DNA of 64,000 nucleotides from Pseudoalteromonas luteoviolacea DSM 6061 (GCF_001625655.1 NZ_AUYB01000103.1:302030-366029), one strand, 5' to 3'. Numbered from the stretch's first letter, positions 8,991-20,084 are shown. Notes: a model not told the origin generated them from the letters alone. Numbers and translations: made by a program.

Positions 8991-9474
8991 AATGGTCGTG
9001 ACCGCAACCGCCTTCACTGTGAACATGCCCATGAGCCAGCTCATCTTGTGTCGCAGCGCGCACATCCAAAATCTCAACATCAAAGTGTAAAGTAATTCCT
9101 GCAAGCGGGTGATTGCCATCTACGATCACTTCTTCATCTTCAACACCTATGACAATGACGGCCTGCTCACCCTCATCTGTGGTTGCACGAAATTGCATAC
9201 CAACTTCGACGTCAATGCCTTCAAACATACTTTTTGGTACTGCCTGTGTGAGGTTATCGTTTCTTAAACCATATCCTTGCTCAGGTTCAACTGTAACGCT
9301 GACTTGGTCACCAGCTTGTTTGTCAATAAGTGCGTCTTCTAAGCCTTTAATTAGAAAGCCCGTTCCAATTATAAATTCAAGCGGCTCTTCATCAAACGTA
9401 TTGTCGATGCTGTTTTGGTCGCCATCCAAAACAGAGTAATGCATTTTAACCACAGTATTTTGGGCAATTTTCAT
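8989..9474 (-). CDS. slyD: FKBP-type peptidyl-prolyl cis-trans isomerase SlyD
   Basis: A 161-residue SlyD-type chaperone and prolyl isomerase. The FKBP domain is interrupted by the insert-in-flap domain (about residues 70-130). The family sequence GTGFLIKGLEDAL sits near residue 38. The C-terminal tail HGHVHSEGGCGHDH is a short metal-binding His/Cys stretch, much shorter than the E. coli tail. It acts in the cytoplasm in protein folding and nickel delivery to hydrogenase-type enzymes; no hydrogenase genes are nearby. It is 10 bases downstream of ygfZ on the same strand. Confidence 0.93.
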   Translation of the reverse strand: MKIAQNTVVKMHYSVLDGDQNSIDNTFDEEPLEFIIGTGFLIKGLEDALIDKQAGDQVSVTVEPEQGYGLRNDNLTQAVPKSMFEGIDVEVGMQFRATTDEGEQAVIVIGVEDEEVIVDGNHPLAGITLHFDVEILDVRAATQDELAHGHVHSEGGCGHDH

Positions 9475-9484
9475 AGTCTTTCCG

Positions 9485-10393
9485 TTAATTATCTTCTATA
9501 GAGTAAGGCAGAGCCTTAATATGTAGCGTTACTGAATCGTTATCTTTAGGTCTCAATATCGCTGATTGCTGTAAATCGTTTGGCATTACGGCTAATGCAT
9601 AATATTGCTGAGTGTTTGTATTGTACGCTTGATGTACTACTTTTCCCGCTCTACGCCAGTTGTCTTGCTCTAGCTGCATCTCGAGATCTTTTATATTTAA
9701 CTGCTCAGCAGACTCACCAGTCACGATAAACATAGCGCGCTTGTTCTTTCCAAGGTAGCGCATGCGAGCGACCGTCTCCTGACCAGTATAGCAGCCCTTT
9801 TTGAAGCTAATGCCATTTAAAGCTTGTAGATTGACCATCTGTGGCACGTATTCATCAATGCCATTTTCATCTAGCTGAGGTTCACCGGCTAGAATACTGC
9901 TAATTTCGAACTCCGTTGGATCTTCTTCCAACGTTAAGCCTGCAGGTAGGCTTTGCCCTGTTTCTAAAATAAGAATTAAGCGAGTGTGGTCCAGCTTTAA
10001 AGCTTTACCATTACCAAAATCACAAGCGTTGTCTTGGTCAGAGAATTGAAGTGATAGTGAAGCACAAACTTGTTCTATGTCATCGCTCAGAATGCCAACA
10101 CAGTAATGCTCTGACATTGTGATATCGACTTTGGCAAAGACACCGTACTTATTGAGCTCGCGCAGTGAAGCTTCTGCTTCTGGTCTTGACCCAAGTAAGA
10201 AGTAATTATCACCTTGTGAAAAAACCCTCATTGTGGACCAAAGTTTGCCTTTAGGGGTGCAATGTCCAGTCCACAAGAAATTATTATTTTTAACGAGGTT
10301 GATGTCTTGTGTAACCTGACCGTGAAGGTAGCTGAGTTTGTCAGGTCCTGATATTGAGAGCAGTTTTAAAGGGAGTTGATATGCTTTGGCCAT
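9485..10393 (-). CDS. ygfZ: tRNA-modifying/Fe-S protein YgfZ, folate-binding
   Basis: A 302-residue GcvT-like folate-binding protein. The diagnostic KGCYTGQE motif lies near residues 198-205 and is followed by RMRYLGKNKR. YgfZ supports repair or assembly of certain Fe-S enzymes such as MiaB. It is divergent from sdhE, as in E. coli where ygfZ and sdhE (ygfY) are adjacent. The ATG overlaps no neighbour; a 234-base divergent region separates it from sdhE. Confidence 0.92.
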   Translation of the reverse strand: MAKAYQLPLKLLSISGPDKLSYLHGQVTQDINLVKNNNFLWTGHCTPKGKLWSTMRVFSQGDNYFLLGSRPEAEASLRELNKYGVFAKVDITMSEHYCVGILSDDIEQVCASLSLQFSDQDNACDFGNGKALKLDHTRLILILETGQSLPAGLTLEEDPTEFEISSILAGEPQLDENGIDEYVPQMVNLQALNGISFKKGCYTGQETVARMRYLGKNKRAMFIVTGESAEQLNIKDLEMQLEQDNWRRAGKVVHQAYNTNTQQYYALAVMPNDLQQSAILRPKDNDSVTLHIKALPYSIEDN

Positions 10394-10578
10394 CTTACTG
10401 ATCCTGAGAATTTAATTTGCGATATGTTACCTGATAAATGGGGGGTGAGATAGGCAAAAGCAAGATCAAATGACAACTATTCTTAATACTGACGAAGTTG
10501 TGCCCAAATATACCACCGACAAAAATGATCGCAGTCAAACAAAGGCATATAGAATTTTCAAGCACTTCAAGTATCGGT

Positions 10579-10584
10579 TATAAT
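10579..10584 (+). promoter_or_regulatory. Probable -10 element for sdhE
   Basis: A TATAAT hexamer 43 bases before the sdhE ATG. The best -35 is TTTTCA at 10555-10560 with an 18-base spacer. The remainder of the divergent region 10394-10627 shows nothing else clear. Confidence 0.4.
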
Positions 10585-10627
10585 GAGAGCGTATTCGATT
10601 AATTAAGACAAGAGGTACGCCGGTAAT

Positions 10628-10879
10628 ATGGCCCAATTGTATCCTAAAGCACGTATAAAGTGGGCATGTCGCCGTGGCATGTTAGAGCTTGATGTATTGC
10701 TAGAACCATTTGTAGAAGAAGCATATGATCAGCTTAGTGACGATGACAAAATGATTTTTCAGCGCCTGTTGGAAGTAGAAGACCCCGATTTATTTGCGTG
10801 GTTTATGGGGCACGAAAAATGCCCTCATGCCGATTTAGGTCAGATGGTGCAATTTATCCTTGACCGAGTTCGCGTATAG
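10628..10879 (+). CDS. sdhE: FAD assembly factor SdhE
   Basis: An 83-residue protein that helps attach FAD covalently to succinate dehydrogenase and fumarate reductase flavoproteins. The family motif RRGMLELD is at residues about 15-22, and the C-terminal LFAWFMGHE block is intact. The length is normal. Its position next to ygfZ, ygfX and nadB matches the E. coli order. Its last 20 bases overlap the start of ygfX. Confidence 0.94.
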   Translation: MAQLYPKARIKWACRRGMLELDVLLEPFVEEAYDQLSDDDKMIFQRLLEVEDPDLFAWFMGHEKCPHADLGQMVQFILDRVRV

Positions 10880-11267
10880 TATTGAATTTAGTAAAAATCT
10901 CCCAGACCACAAGCTGATTGTGGTCTTCTTTTTGTGCCTGTGGTTTGTTCTATTTTTACTTGTACCCAATTTGTGGTGGCTGAGTGCGACTCTTTGTAGT
11001 CTTGCGTTGATAGATGCGAAGCAACGCCTGATCAATATTATGCCCGTTACTGGAGTGGTATTAATTCAAGAGAATGAATCTTGGTTACAGCTCAACGGCC
11101 CGATATTAGACTTGCAGGGCGATCTGACCTCAGCACACAGGTATGCAAATTGGCTCGTGATTACTATACGAACTGAAAAGGGTACTAGGCGTTTAGCTTT
11201 TATCGCCAGTGCAATGGACAAAGTGAGTTGGTCTCACTTAAATCGCATTGCACTATCAAATCACTAA
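10860..11267 (+). CDS. ygfX: YgfX-like membrane protein (CptA family)
   Basis: A 135-residue inner-membrane protein following sdhE. Two hydrophobic helices lie at about residues 20-50, then a small cytoplasmic domain. The family is known as YgfX/CptA, once proposed as the toxin of an sdhE (cptB) pair; that role is disputed. No ATG is available near the N-terminus, so the TTG at 10860, which overlaps sdhE by 20 bases, is the likeliest start; the exact start is uncertain. It ends four bases before the convergent nadB stop. Confidence 0.75.
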   Translation: MTEFAYSIEFSKNLPDHKLIVVFFLCLWFVLFLLVPNLWWLSATLCSLALIDAKQRLINIMPVTGVVLIQENESWLQLNGPILDLQGDLTSAHRYANWLVITIRTEKGTRRLAFIASAMDKVSWSHLNRIALSNH

Positions 11268-11271
11268 GTGA

Positions 11272-12873
11272 CTATTTATTTGGCTCAAGCACTGTAGGTT
11301 TCGGGTTTTGTTTTTGCTCTGGGAAGTCAATTGTGTAATGCAATCCTCGACTTTCAGGTCTTGCAAGTGCACTTCTAATGATCAGCTCAGCCACTTGTAC
11401 CAAATTACGCAGCTCAAGTAAGTTGTTACTTACCCTAAAGTTTGCGTAATATTCTTGAATTTCTTGTTGAAGTAACTCAACACGCCTTAAAGCGCGTTCT
11501 AGCCTTTTTGTCGAACGGACAATGCCCACATAATCCCACATAAACAGCCTCAGCTCGTGCCAGTTATGGGTAATTACAACTTCTTCATCTGAATCACTGA
11601 CTTGGCTCTCATCCCAAGGTGTTAATCCTTGAAGGGGAGGTTGTGAGTTAATGTGAGCAAGAATATCATGCGCTGCAGCATGGGCAAAAACGATACATTC
11701 GAGCAAAGAGTTACTCGCCATTCGGTTAGCACCGTGAAGGCCCGTGTATGCTACTTCGCCAACTGCATAAAGGTTATTGATGTCTGTTTTGCCGTTAAAA
11801 TCGGTCATGACACCACCGCACGTATAATGCGCTGCTGGCACTACGGGTATTGGCTCTTTGGTAATATCCAGCCCTACACTCAGGCACTTAGCATAAATGG
11901 TAGGAAAGTGCTCAATGATGAAATCTTTATTCTTATGGGAAATATCAAGGTAAACGCAATTGGCGCCTAAGCGCTTCATTTCATAGTCGATTGCTCTGGC
12001 AACGACGTCACGAGGGGCGAGCTCTTCTCGCTCATCGAAATCAGGCATAAAGCGCGTTCCGTCGGGGCGTTTTAAATGTGCGCCTTCGCCACGCATGGCT
12101 TCTGTAATGAGAAAATTTTGCAGCTCAGGGTGGTACAAACTAGTCGGATGGAATTGATTGAACTCCATGTTTGCTACACGACATCCAGCACGCCATGCCA
12201 TGGCGATTCCGTCACCACTTGAAACATCAGGGTTTGACGTATACAGATAAACTTTACTTGCTCCCCCAGTTGCCAGTGCAACGAATTTCGCTGCAATTGA
12301 CTCTACGCAGTTTTGCTTACGATTATAAACATACAAGCCCTTAACCCGTTTAGAGTCAGTATTTTTTTCTGTGATTAAATCAATGGCATTGTACTGTTCG
12401 AGTACCAAAATATTGGGGTTCTCAAGTACTCGCTCTACCAATGTTGTTTGTACAGCTTTACCTGTTGCGTCGGCTGCGTGAAGAATACGCCTGTGGCTAT
12501 GCCCGCCTTCTCTTGTAAGGTGGTACCGCTCTTTACCTTTGCTATCAAACTCCATATCAAATGGGACGCCTTGCTCGATAAGCCATTTTAAACACTTCTT
12601 AGCATTGGAAGCGGTGTAATGAACCGCTTCTCTATCACATAACCCGCCACCGGCCGCTAGAGTGTCCTCAACATGAGACTCAATGCTGTCATTTTTCTTA
12701 TCGAAAACCGCGGCAATTCCGCCTTGCGCATAAAGGGTTGAGCCTTCTTTTAAATCTCCTTTACTGATAACAGTGACTTGGCAATGATTAGCCAAAGAAA
12801 GAGCTAGGCTGAGTCCGGCGGCGCCGCTACCGATAATAATAACATCAGTCTGATGTTGCATTTTTTTCTTCAT
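11272..12873 (-). CDS. nadB: L-aspartate oxidase
   Basis: A 533-residue flavoprotein oxidising L-aspartate to iminoaspartate for NAD synthesis. Residues about 10-24 hold the [11 protein letters not shown] dinucleotide fold. [26 protein letters not shown] and RGEGAHL are typical of NadB and related flavin enzymes, and the Arg-rich C-terminal helical domain is present. The length is normal. It faces rpoE across a 248-base divergent region, as in E. coli. Confidence 0.96.
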   Translation of the reverse strand: MKKKMQHQTDVIIIGSGAAGLSLALSLANHCQVTVISKGDLKEGSTLYAQGGIAAVFDKKNDSIESHVEDTLAAGGGLCDREAVHYTASNAKKCLKWLIEQGVPFDMEFDSKGKERYHLTREGGHSHRRILHAADATGKAVQTTLVERVLENPNILVLEQYNAIDLITEKNTDSKRVKGLYVYNRKQNCVESIAAKFVALATGGASKVYLYTSNPDVSSGDGIAMAWRAGCRVANMEFNQFHPTSLYHPELQNFLITEAMRGEGAHLKRPDGTRFMPDFDEREELAPRDVVARAIDYEMKRLGANCVYLDISHKNKDFIIEHFPTIYAKCLSVGLDITKEPIPVVPAAHYTCGGVMTDFNGKTDINNLYAVGEVAYTGLHGANRMASNSLLECIVFAHAAAHDILAHINSQPPLQGLTPWDESQVSDSDEEVVITHNWHELRLFMWDYVGIVRSTKRLERALRRVELLQQEIQEYYANFRVSNNLLELRNLVQVAELIIRSALARPESRGLHYTIDFPEQKQNPKPTVLEPNK

Positions 12874-13029
12874 GTTAGTGGTTCTTAGCTTTTAAAGTTT
12901 TATAACAACTACAATGTGAACTATCATCATATATCAATAACGCGAGCTTTATTAGCGTTAAAAATAGAAGTTGTATATCGTCTAGGACGAAGTAATACGT
13001 ACTATTTTAAAAAAAATATTAAAAAAACA

Positions 13030-13056
13030 GAACTTTTTATTCATGGTGCAGTCAGA
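13030..13056 (+). promoter_or_regulatory. Sigma-E promoter of rpoE
   Basis: GAACTT at 13030-13035 and TCAGA at 13052-13056 are separated by 16 bases, close to the sigma-E consensus GAACTT-N16-TCTGA. This is 65 bases before the rpoE ATG and would give the autoregulation known for rpoE. Upstream A-runs (13011-13028) could assist. Confidence 0.78.
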
Positions 13057-13121
13057 CTAGCTGTAAAATGATGGCAACAATGCGCAAAAATAAGTAATAA
13101 CAAAGAGGAGTACCGGCTCGA

Positions 13122-13703
13122 ATGAACGAGCAGGATTTGGATTTAGAATTAGTTAGAAAAGTTCAGCAAGGAGATAAAAACGCCTTCAACCTACTGGTTG
13201 CCAAATATCAAAATAAGGTAGCGGCGTTGATATCTCGTTATGTATCTAACTCAGGTGATGTTGCCGATGTGGCACAAGAGGCATTTATTAAAGCGTACAG
13301 GGCTTTACCCAACTTTCGCGGAGACAGTGCTTTTTATACCTGGTTATACAGAATCGCGGTTAACTGCTCTAAGAATTATTTGGTATCTCAGGGCCGAAAG
13401 GCGCCTGCAAGTGATATCGATGCTGAGGAGGCGGAAGCTTATGATGGTGCGGAGCAATTACGTTCAAATGCGTCACCAGAAAGCCTACTTCTTAGCGACG
13501 AAATCAAAGCTGTAATTTTTCGTACGATTGAAGAATTGCCCGATGACCTAAAAACAGCAATTACTTTGCGAGAGATTGAAGGTATGAGCTATGAGGAAAT
13601 TGCCGTGATTATGGAATGTCCAGTTGGCACGGTGAGGTCTCGTATATTTAGGGCTCGAGAAGCTATAGATAAAAATATTAACCCACTCATAGGTAAAAAT
13701 TAA
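13122..13703 (+). CDS. rpoE: RNA polymerase sigma-E factor
   Basis: A 193-residue ECF sigma factor. Region 2 (about residues 10-85) includes DVAQEAFIKAYRALPNFRG, and region 4 (about 130-185) ends in YEEIAVIMECPVGTVRSRIFRAREAI, the helix-turn-helix that reads the -35 element. It directs the envelope stress response to misfolded outer-membrane proteins. It abuts rseA with no gap. The SD AGAGGAG lies upstream of the ATG. Confidence 0.97.
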   Translation: MNEQDLDLELVRKVQQGDKNAFNLLVAKYQNKVAALISRYVSNSGDVADVAQEAFIKAYRALPNFRGDSAFYTWLYRIAVNCSKNYLVSQGRKAPASDIDAEEAEAYDGAEQLRSNASPESLLLSDEIKAVIFRTIEELPDDLKTAITLREIEGMSYEEIAVIMECPVGTVRSRIFRAREAIDKNINPLIGKN

Positions 13704-14306
13704 ATGACGCAGTCAAAGTTTAATGTGAGCAATGAAGAAGTGACGTCGGAGATTTTAGACGGGGAATGTGCATTAAATGGGCGTAACCAGGCACACCTTG
13801 ATGCTCAAAAGTTCGCGCACTATGCACTTATAGGCGATGTAATGCGCCAAAAGGAGCAGACGACACCTTGCATTGATATCACTTCAAGCGTAGCTGCAGC
13901 ACTTGCTGATGAGCCAGTTTACAACATGACTGACACTGCAACAGAAAAACAAAAAGAAGACAATAAAGTGGTGCAAATGTCTTTCTGGCGTCGTCCTATA
14001 TCGCAAGTAGCAATTGCTGCTAGTGTTGCTTTATGTACTGTTGTTGGTGTCAACAATTTCATGCCACAAAATTCGGTAGATACACACTCACCTGTGTTAC
14101 AATCTACGCCTTTAACAGGTTCTGTTGCTCCTGTAAGTTTTTCTTCAGAACAACCTGCTTTGCAATCAGCGGAGCAAGGCTTGAGAGAATTACAGAAGCA
14201 GCGCATCGGTGCCTTAGTACTTGAGCATCAACGCCAGACTCGAATGGCGCATGCACTTTCGCAAAATACAGCTCAAGCAGAAAAGGATCAGCAAGAGGAA
14301 AAATAA
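13704..14306 (+). CDS. rseA: Anti-sigma-E factor RseA
   Basis: A 200-residue single-pass membrane protein. The N-terminal cytoplasmic sigma-binding domain (about 1-70) has an EILDGE-type stretch, one hydrophobic helix lies at about residues 95-112 after FWRRP, and a periplasmic tail follows. It holds RpoE inactive and is degraded by DegS and RseP on envelope stress. It starts immediately after the rpoE stop codon. Confidence 0.9.
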   Translation: MTQSKFNVSNEEVTSEILDGECALNGRNQAHLDAQKFAHYALIGDVMRQKEQTTPCIDITSSVAAALADEPVYNMTDTATEKQKEDNKVVQMSFWRRPISQVAIAASVALCTVVGVNNFMPQNSVDTHSPVLQSTPLTGSVAPVSFSSEQPALQSAEQGLRELQKQRIGALVLEHQRQTRMAHALSQNTAQAEKDQQEEK

Positions 14307-14312
14307 ACCTTG

Positions 14313-15263
14313 ATGAAATGGCTCTCGGTAGTACTGAGTTTGTTTGTAACGGCTCAGGTTTATGCCAACGAAACGATTAACGCGAGGCAGCTGCTTAAAG
14401 ACATGTCTTTGGCAGTGCAGGAGCGTAACTTCGACGCTTCGTTCGTAGTTGTAAAGGGAAAAGGCATGGAACCTTATAGATGGATCCATGGCCAAGTAGA
14501 GCAGACTGACCTAGAAATTTTAACACTGTTAAATGGTGCTGGGCTTGAGGTAGTGCGTGTAGACGATGTCGTCACCTATTTTGAGCCCCAAACGGATCCA
14601 TACTCAGTCAATACCGACGCCATTGCCGGTCCCATTCCTGAGGTATTGCTACGAAACATTGACGCGCTTAATGAAAGCTATGAGTTTGTTTTGGGTGGAA
14701 AAGAACGTATTGCAGGAAGACCTGCACAGCTCGTTCGGCTTGTCGCTAAAGATGAAAATAAATATAACTATTGGCTGTGGGTTGATCTTCAGTCAGCACT
14801 TCTACTAAAAGCGGCGTATGTTAATCAGCGTTCAGAAGTGCTGGAACAATTACAGTTGACGCACATAAGTGTCACTGAGCAGCCTGCAAATCAGTTATTA
14901 GAGCTTCACGAGCGCACGTTTCCTAAACCTGCGCCAAGCAAAGAACTTAAAGCACAAGCTAAGCAACAGAACAATTGGCAAATAGCTTGGTTACCTAAAG
15001 GGTTTAAACTCCTCAAGTCAGACAGACACAAGCTAGATTTGAACAATGAGTTGGCTGACTACTTTCTATTTTCAGATGGTTTAGTCGAGGTTTCGGTATT
15101 CGTTCAAAGACCCCTTACAGGGCAAAGAGCTAGCGGTGCTTTGACGTCCGGAGCAACAACAGTCTATGTGCACAATGCAGGTGCCTACGATGTTTCTGTT
15201 GTTGGTAAGGTGCCCGTTGACACTGCAAAGTCAATCGCTGAATCTGTTAAGCGTGCTCTATGA
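14313..15263 (+). CDS. rseB: Periplasmic regulator RseB
   Basis: A periplasmic protein of about 316 residues with a signal peptide (to about VYA-N). It follows the MucB/RseB pattern: an N-terminal LolA-like fold (RQLLKDMSLAVQERNFDASFV and the heme-less lipid pocket), and a C-terminal domain from about residue 215 (NNWQIAWLPKGFKLLKSDRH). RseB binds RseA and lipopolysaccharide intermediates, protecting RseA from DegS. A TTG at 14310 is also possible; the ATG at 14313 is preferred. It overlaps rseC by four bases. Confidence 0.9.
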   Translation: MKWLSVVLSLFVTAQVYANETINARQLLKDMSLAVQERNFDASFVVVKGKGMEPYRWIHGQVEQTDLEILTLLNGAGLEVVRVDDVVTYFEPQTDPYSVNTDAIAGPIPEVLLRNIDALNESYEFVLGGKERIAGRPAQLVRLVAKDENKYNYWLWVDLQSALLLKAAYVNQRSEVLEQLQLTHISVTEQPANQLLELHERTFPKPAPSKELKAQAKQQNNWQIAWLPKGFKLLKSDRHKLDLNNELADYFLFSDGLVEVSVFVQRPLTGQRASGALTSGATTVYVHNAGAYDVSVVGKVPVDTAKSIAESVKRAL

Positions 15264-15709
15264 TTGAGCAAACACTGACTGTCTCAGAGCTTAAAAGCAA
15301 TATGGCATGGCTGGTGGCAGAACAGAAGCCAGCCTGTGAGGGGTGTAATGGCAAATGCGGCTCTCAAGTATTTAGTAAACTTTTTGGAACGCATAAGAAA
15401 GCGTTCCCAGTTCCTATCACAGAACCACTTCAGGTTGGGCAAAAAGTGAAACTCGCACTTGATGATAGTCAAGTCGTGCAGCATGCCCTTTGGGTATACT
15501 TGTTGCCCCTCATTATGGCATTCGTTGGTATGTTCAGCGCGTTGCTTTTATTCTCACTTCCTGAAATCGGGCAAATAGCCAGCGCAGTGATTTTTGCGTT
15601 TTTGGGCTTTTTCATCGCCAAAAAAAAAGGCCAAAGCCTCAAACACGACGTAAAAGTGATAAAAATTTATCCAATTAGCCTTCCAGTAACGCAAATAGAT
15701 GGTGATTAA
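15260..15709 (+). CDS. rseC: RseC membrane protein
   Basis: A 149-residue SoxR-reducing system RseC/MucC family protein. The cytoplasmic N-terminus holds a CEGCNGKCG cysteine cluster (about residues 27-35), expected to bind an Fe-S cluster, and two hydrophobic helices lie at about 74-95 and 102-122. The start ATGA overlaps the rseB stop. The role in sigma-E control is not settled; in E. coli the RseC-containing system helps reduce SoxR. The last gene of the operon. Confidence 0.9.
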   Translation: MIEQTLTVSELKSNMAWLVAEQKPACEGCNGKCGSQVFSKLFGTHKKAFPVPITEPLQVGQKVKLALDDSQVVQHALWVYLLPLIMAFVGMFSALLLFSLPEIGQIASAVIFAFLGFFIAKKKGQSLKHDVKVIKIYPISLPVTQIDGD

Positions 15710-15776
15710 CTCAAATAAATTGTAAAATCGGCGTTTAATCTCTATTTGTGAATAACAGAAGTTTAGAATCCAGTAT

Positions 15777-17564
15777 ATGAAGCATATCCGTAACTTTTCA
15801 ATTATAGCCCATATAGATCATGGAAAATCGACACTTTCGGACCGCTTAATCCAGGTATGCGGTGGCTTGTCAGACCGCGAAATGCAGCAGCAAGTACTGG
15901 ATTCAATGGAACTTGAGCGTGAGCGTGGTATTACGATCAAGGCGCAAAGTGTAACCCTGAACTATAAAGCGCAAGATGGCGAAACTTATCAGTTAAACTT
16001 TATCGACACACCAGGACACGTTGACTTCACTTATGAAGTATCCCGTTCTTTGGCTGCCTGTGAAGGTGCATTATTAGTTGTCGATGCCGGACAAGGTGTA
16101 GAGGCGCAAACGCTTGCTAACTGTTACACAGCAATTGAAATGGACTTAGAAGTCGTTCCAATTCTGAATAAGATTGACTTACCACAGGCAGATCCGCTGC
16201 GCGTTGCAGAAGAAATCGAAGAAATTGTTGGTATTGATGCGCTAGAGGCGGTTCAGTGTAGTGCGAAGACCGGTATTGGTATTGATGCCGTTCTTGAAGA
16301 GATTGTAAAGGAGATCCCACCGCCAGAGGGCGATGTGAATAAACCTCTGCAAGCTTTGATCATCGATTCATGGTTTGACCCTTACCAAGGGGTTGTATCA
16401 CTTGTACGCATTAAGCACGGTCAACTACGTAAAGGTGAAAAAATCAAGATTATGTCTACGGATCAAGTTCATATCGTAGATAAAATTGGTATTTTCACGC
16501 CTAAACAAACCGACACGGGTGCACTAACGAGTGGTGAAGTTGGCTTTATCATCGCAGGTATTAAAGACATCCATGGTGCACCAGTTGGTGATACGATAAC
16601 CCTTGCAAAAACGCCTGCAGAAGAAACACTGCCGGGCTTCCAGAAAGTGAAGCCGCAAGTTTATGCAGGTATGTTCCCGATTTCTTCAGATGATTATGAA
16701 AACTTCCGTGATGCACTGAATAAACTGAGCTTGAACGACGCATCTTTGTTCTTCGAGCCTGAAAACTCGACGGCATTGGGTTTTGGTTTCCGTTGTGGCT
16801 TCTTGGGTATGCTACATATGGAAATTATCCAAGAGCGTTTAGAGCGTGAATATGACATGGACCTTATCACCACTGCGCCAACCGTGGTCTATGAAGTTGA
16901 AACCAAAGATGGTGTTATTCAAATCGATAACCCGTCTGATTTACCACCGGTTAATGACATTTTAGAGATCAGAGAGCCGATTGTAGAAGCCAATATCTTG
17001 GTACCACAAGAGTACTTAGGTAATGTGATTACCTTGTGCATTGAGAAACGTGGTGTACAAACTAAGATGAGTTACCATGGTAATCAGGTTGCGGTCACTT
17101 ATGAATTACCTATGGCTGAAGTGGTAATGGATTTCTTTGATAAATTGAAATCGACTAGCCGTGGTTTTGCATCATTAGATTACAATTTCAAGCGTTTCCA
17201 AGTATCTGACATGGTACGCTGTGACATTCTGATTAACGGTGATAGAGTCGACGCTTTGGCAATCATCGTTCACCGCGATAACTCTCAGAGCCGTGGCCGT
17301 CAATTGGCAGAAGCTTTAAGAGAGCTTATTCCAAGACAAATGTTCGATATTGCTATTCAAGCTGCAATTGGTAATCATGTAATAGCGCGTTCTACTGTTA
17401 AGCAGTTACGTAAAAACGTAATCGCCAAGTGTTATGGTGGTGACGTGAGTCGTAAGAAAAAGCTATTACAGAAGCAAAAAGAAGGTAAGAAACGTATGAA
17501 GCAGTTAGGTAATGTTGAAGTACCTCAAGATGCGTTCCTTGCGATATTAAAAGTAGGTAAGTAA
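15777..17564 (+). CDS. lepA: Elongation factor 4 (LepA)
   Basis: A 595-residue translational GTPase. The P-loop AHIDHGKS is at residues 11-18, and DTPGH and [10 protein letters not shown] mark the G domain. The LepA-specific C-terminal domain with [15 protein letters not shown] and the terminal [16 protein letters not shown] region is intact. It is known for back-translocation-like activity and ribosome biogenesis. It starts a run of housekeeping genes (lepA-lepB-rnc-era-recO-pdxJ), as in E. coli. Confidence 0.98.
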   Translation: MKHIRNFSIIAHIDHGKSTLSDRLIQVCGGLSDREMQQQVLDSMELERERGITIKAQSVTLNYKAQDGETYQLNFIDTPGHVDFTYEVSRSLAACEGALLVVDAGQGVEAQTLANCYTAIEMDLEVVPILNKIDLPQADPLRVAEEIEEIVGIDALEAVQCSAKTGIGIDAVLEEIVKEIPPPEGDVNKPLQALIIDSWFDPYQGVVSLVRIKHGQLRKGEKIKIMSTDQVHIVDKIGIFTPKQTDTGALTSGEVGFIIAGIKDIHGAPVGDTITLAKTPAEETLPGFQKVKPQVYAGMFPISSDDYENFRDALNKLSLNDASLFFEPENSTALGFGFRCGFLGMLHMEIIQERLEREYDMDLITTAPTVVYEVETKDGVIQIDNPSDLPPVNDILEIREPIVEANILVPQEYLGNVITLCIEKRGVQTKMSYHGNQVAVTYELPMAEVVMDFFDKLKSTSRGFASLDYNFKRFQVSDMVRCDILINGDRVDALAIIVHRDNSQSRGRQLAEALRELIPRQMFDIAIQAAIGNHVIARSTVKQLRKNVIAKCYGGDVSRKKKLLQKQKEGKKRMKQLGNVEVPQDAFLAILKVGK

Positions 17565-17579
17565 CAGGAATTATTATTT

Positions 17580-18515
17580 ATGGCAGGTTATTTTTCGGTC
17601 TTTCTCGTGCTGTTGACTTTGGGATCGGGCCTGATCTGGTTAATAGATCACTTAGTTTATGCACCAAAGCGTAAGGAGCGTATCGCGCTTGCCCAAGGAG
17701 CTTCAGAGCAACCACTTGATCAAGAAGTTATTGATCAAATTGCGCCAGTGCCTGCCATAACTGATAGTGCGAAGTCTATTTTTCCAATGATTGCGGCGAT
17801 CACGGTATTTAGGTCGTTTATCTTCGAGCCTTTTCAAATTCCGTCGGGCTCAATGATGCCAACATTGTTGGATGGAGACTTCATTCTCGTTCAAAAATAC
17901 GCATATGGTATTAAAGACCCCGTTTGGCGTTCTCAACTTGTTGAAGTTGAAGATCCAAAACGTGGTGACATTGCCGTATTTAAGTTCCCTTTGGACGAAC
18001 GTATTGACTTTATCAAGCGTATTGTCGGTTTGCCAGGAGACCGTATAGTCTACCGTAACCGCCAACTTTTCATTAATCCAAAATGTGAAGAGGGTGAGCA
18101 AAACCGAGATGGGTTGGTGTGTGGTGAATTCAATAAGATTGACGTAGAGATTGTGAATCGAGATGAGTTTAAGCAAGGCTCCATGCCACTAGTACGTTTG
18201 ACAGAATCTTTACCAGATGTTGAGCACGACATTTTAATTAATCCGAAAGCTTTAGAATTGTCAGAGCGTTATTACCAGCAAGCTGGAACGCGCCGAGACG
18301 AATGGGTCGTACCAGAAAACAGCTATTTCGCCATGGGCGATAACCGAAACAACAGCCAAGATAGCCGTATGTGGGGCTTTGTTCCTAAAGAGAACTTAGT
18401 AGGTAAAGCTGTATTCATCTGGATGAGTTTTGATTTTGAGAATGGCCCAGACAGCTTATTGCCAAGCTGGGTTCCAACAGGGGTTCGTTTTGAACGCCTA
18501 GGTAATATTCAGTAA
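17580..18515 (+). CDS. lepB: Signal peptidase I
   Basis: A 311-residue inner-membrane serine protease that removes signal peptides. An N-terminal TM helix is followed by a second one near residue 60. The catalytic serine is S91 in P-S-G-S-M-M, and the general-base lysine is K146 in [22 protein letters not shown] is the conserved box E region. It starts 15 bases after lepA. Confidence 0.97.
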   Translation: MAGYFSVFLVLLTLGSGLIWLIDHLVYAPKRKERIALAQGASEQPLDQEVIDQIAPVPAITDSAKSIFPMIAAITVFRSFIFEPFQIPSGSMMPTLLDGDFILVQKYAYGIKDPVWRSQLVEVEDPKRGDIAVFKFPLDERIDFIKRIVGLPGDRIVYRNRQLFINPKCEEGEQNRDGLVCGEFNKIDVEIVNRDEFKQGSMPLVRLTESLPDVEHDILINPKALELSERYYQQAGTRRDEWVVPENSYFAMGDNRNNSQDSRMWGFVPKENLVGKAVFIWMSFDFENGPDSLLPSWVPTGVRFERLGNIQ

Positions 18516-18517
18516 CA

Positions 18518-19195
18518 ATGAAAAAGAACGTCACAGAATTATATAAAAAAATCGGCTACGAGTTCGCTGATCAAGGTTTGCTAGAGCAAGCCATGACTCA
18601 TCGTAGCCATAAAGGTCAACATAACGAGCGCCTAGAATTTCTAGGCGATTCTATTTTAAGCTTTGTCATCGCTGATGCGTTGTATCATAAGTTTCCTAAA
18701 GCGAGAGAGGGCGATTTAAGCCGAATGCGCTCAACGCTTGTTCGAGGTCAAACACTCGCTGAGTTTGGCGTTGAATTTGGTTTGGGAGACTACTTACGCC
18801 TAGGCCCAGGTGAGCTTAAAAGCGGTGGTTACCGCCGTGAATCTACTTTGGCAGATGCTGTGGAAGCGATTATTGGCGCGGTGTTTTTAGACTCAGACAT
18901 CGAGACCTGTAAGACGCTTGTATTACAGTGGTATCAAAGCCGTTTAGAAGCTATTTCGCCAGGGCATAATCAAAAAGATCCAAAAACTCTGTTACAAGAG
19001 TATTTACAAGCGAGAAAGTTGCCTTTACCTGCTTATCAAGTGATTGATACTAAGGGGCAGGCGCATAACCAGACATTCACGGTGGAGTGCTCTGTTAAAG
19101 GGATGGATAGTATTATCTCTGTCGGTAGCTCACGTCGTAAGGCTGAGCAAAAAGCCGCTGAACAAGCATTGAAGATTTTAAAAGATGAATCCTAA
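18518..19195 (+). CDS. rnc: Ribonuclease III
   Basis: A 225-residue double-strand-specific endoribonuclease. The signature [10 protein letters not shown] (about residues 36-45) contains the catalytic acids. The second acidic cluster is [15 protein letters not shown]-terminal dsRNA-binding domain (about 153-222) is present. The gene follows lepB by two bases and overlaps era by 11, typical of the rnc-era-recO operon. Confidence 0.97.
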   Translation: MKKNVTELYKKIGYEFADQGLLEQAMTHRSHKGQHNERLEFLGDSILSFVIADALYHKFPKAREGDLSRMRSTLVRGQTLAEFGVEFGLGDYLRLGPGELKSGGYRRESTLADAVEAIIGAVFLDSDIETCKTLVLQWYQSRLEAISPGHNQKDPKTLLQEYLQARKLPLPAYQVIDTKGQAHNQTFTVECSVKGMDSIISVGSSRRKAEQKAAEQALKILKDES

Positions 19196-20084
19196 TACCC
19201 ATTGCGGCATGGTGGCCATTGTTGGCCGCCCCAATGTCGGCAAATCGACGCTGTTGAACAAAATTGTTGAACAAAAAGTGAGTATCACGTCTCGCAAGCC
19301 TCAGACGACCAGGCACCGTATTATGGGGATCCATACGGAAGACAACTACCAAGCTGTCTATGTGGATACACCTGGATTACATATTGAAGAAAAGCGCGCT
19401 ATAAACCGACTTATGAACAGAGCTGCTAGTAGCTCTATCGGCGATGTGGAGTTAATTATTTTCGTGGTCGAGGGGACATTGTGGAACCAAGATGACGAGA
19501 TGGTACTAAACAAGGTCAAAGAAAGCGGTCGTCCAGTATTGGTTGTGATGAACAAGAGCGACCAAGTAAAAGACAAAGAGGCCATTTTGCATCATATGCA
19601 GTGGTTGAGTGAACAACACGAGTTTATTGGCATCGTACCTGTGTCGGCAAAAATCGGCAAGAACATCGATATGGTAAAAGAGGAAGTCAAAAGCCGCCTA
19701 CCAGAGTGCGAGTTTTACTTCCCTGATGACTATGTGACTGACCGTTCTATGCGCTTTTTGGCGGCAGAGATTGTACGTGAAAAGCTAATGCGTTTTATGG
19801 GGGACGAGCTACCTTATTCGGTGACTGTAGAGATTGAACAGTTTAAATGGCAAGACAATGGTGTTTGGCAAATCAACGCATTAATACTTGTTGAAAGACA
19901 ATCTCAAAAGCGCATGGTTATCGGTAACAAGGGCGAAAAGCTTAAAGTGATCGGCCGAGAAGCGCGGAAAGACTTAGAAGACATGCTGGATAACAAGGTT
20001 TTCTTAGAGCTTTGGGTGAAAGTGAAGTCTGGCTGGGCTGATGATGAGCGTGCTCTTCGCAGTTTAGGCTACGGAGAAGATTGA
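19185..20084 (+). CDS. era: GTPase Era
   Basis: A 299-residue Era GTPase acting in 16S rRNA maturation. The P-loop GRPNVGKST is at about residues 14-22, DTPG follows, and NKSD is G4. A C-terminal KH domain ([19 protein letters not shown], about 246-264) binds 16S rRNA. It overlaps rnc by 11 bases and abuts recO. Confidence 0.97.
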   Translation: MNPNTHCGMVAIVGRPNVGKSTLLNKIVEQKVSITSRKPQTTRHRIMGIHTEDNYQAVYVDTPGLHIEEKRAINRLMNRAASSSIGDVELIIFVVEGTLWNQDDEMVLNKVKESGRPVLVVMNKSDQVKDKEAILHHMQWLSEQHEFIGIVPVSAKIGKNIDMVKEEVKSRLPECEFYFPDDYVTDRSMRFLAAEIVREKLMRFMGDELPYSVTVEIEQFKWQDNGVWQINALILVERQSQKRMVIGNKGEKLKVIGREARKDLEDMLDNKVFLELWVKVKSGWADDERALRSLGYGED

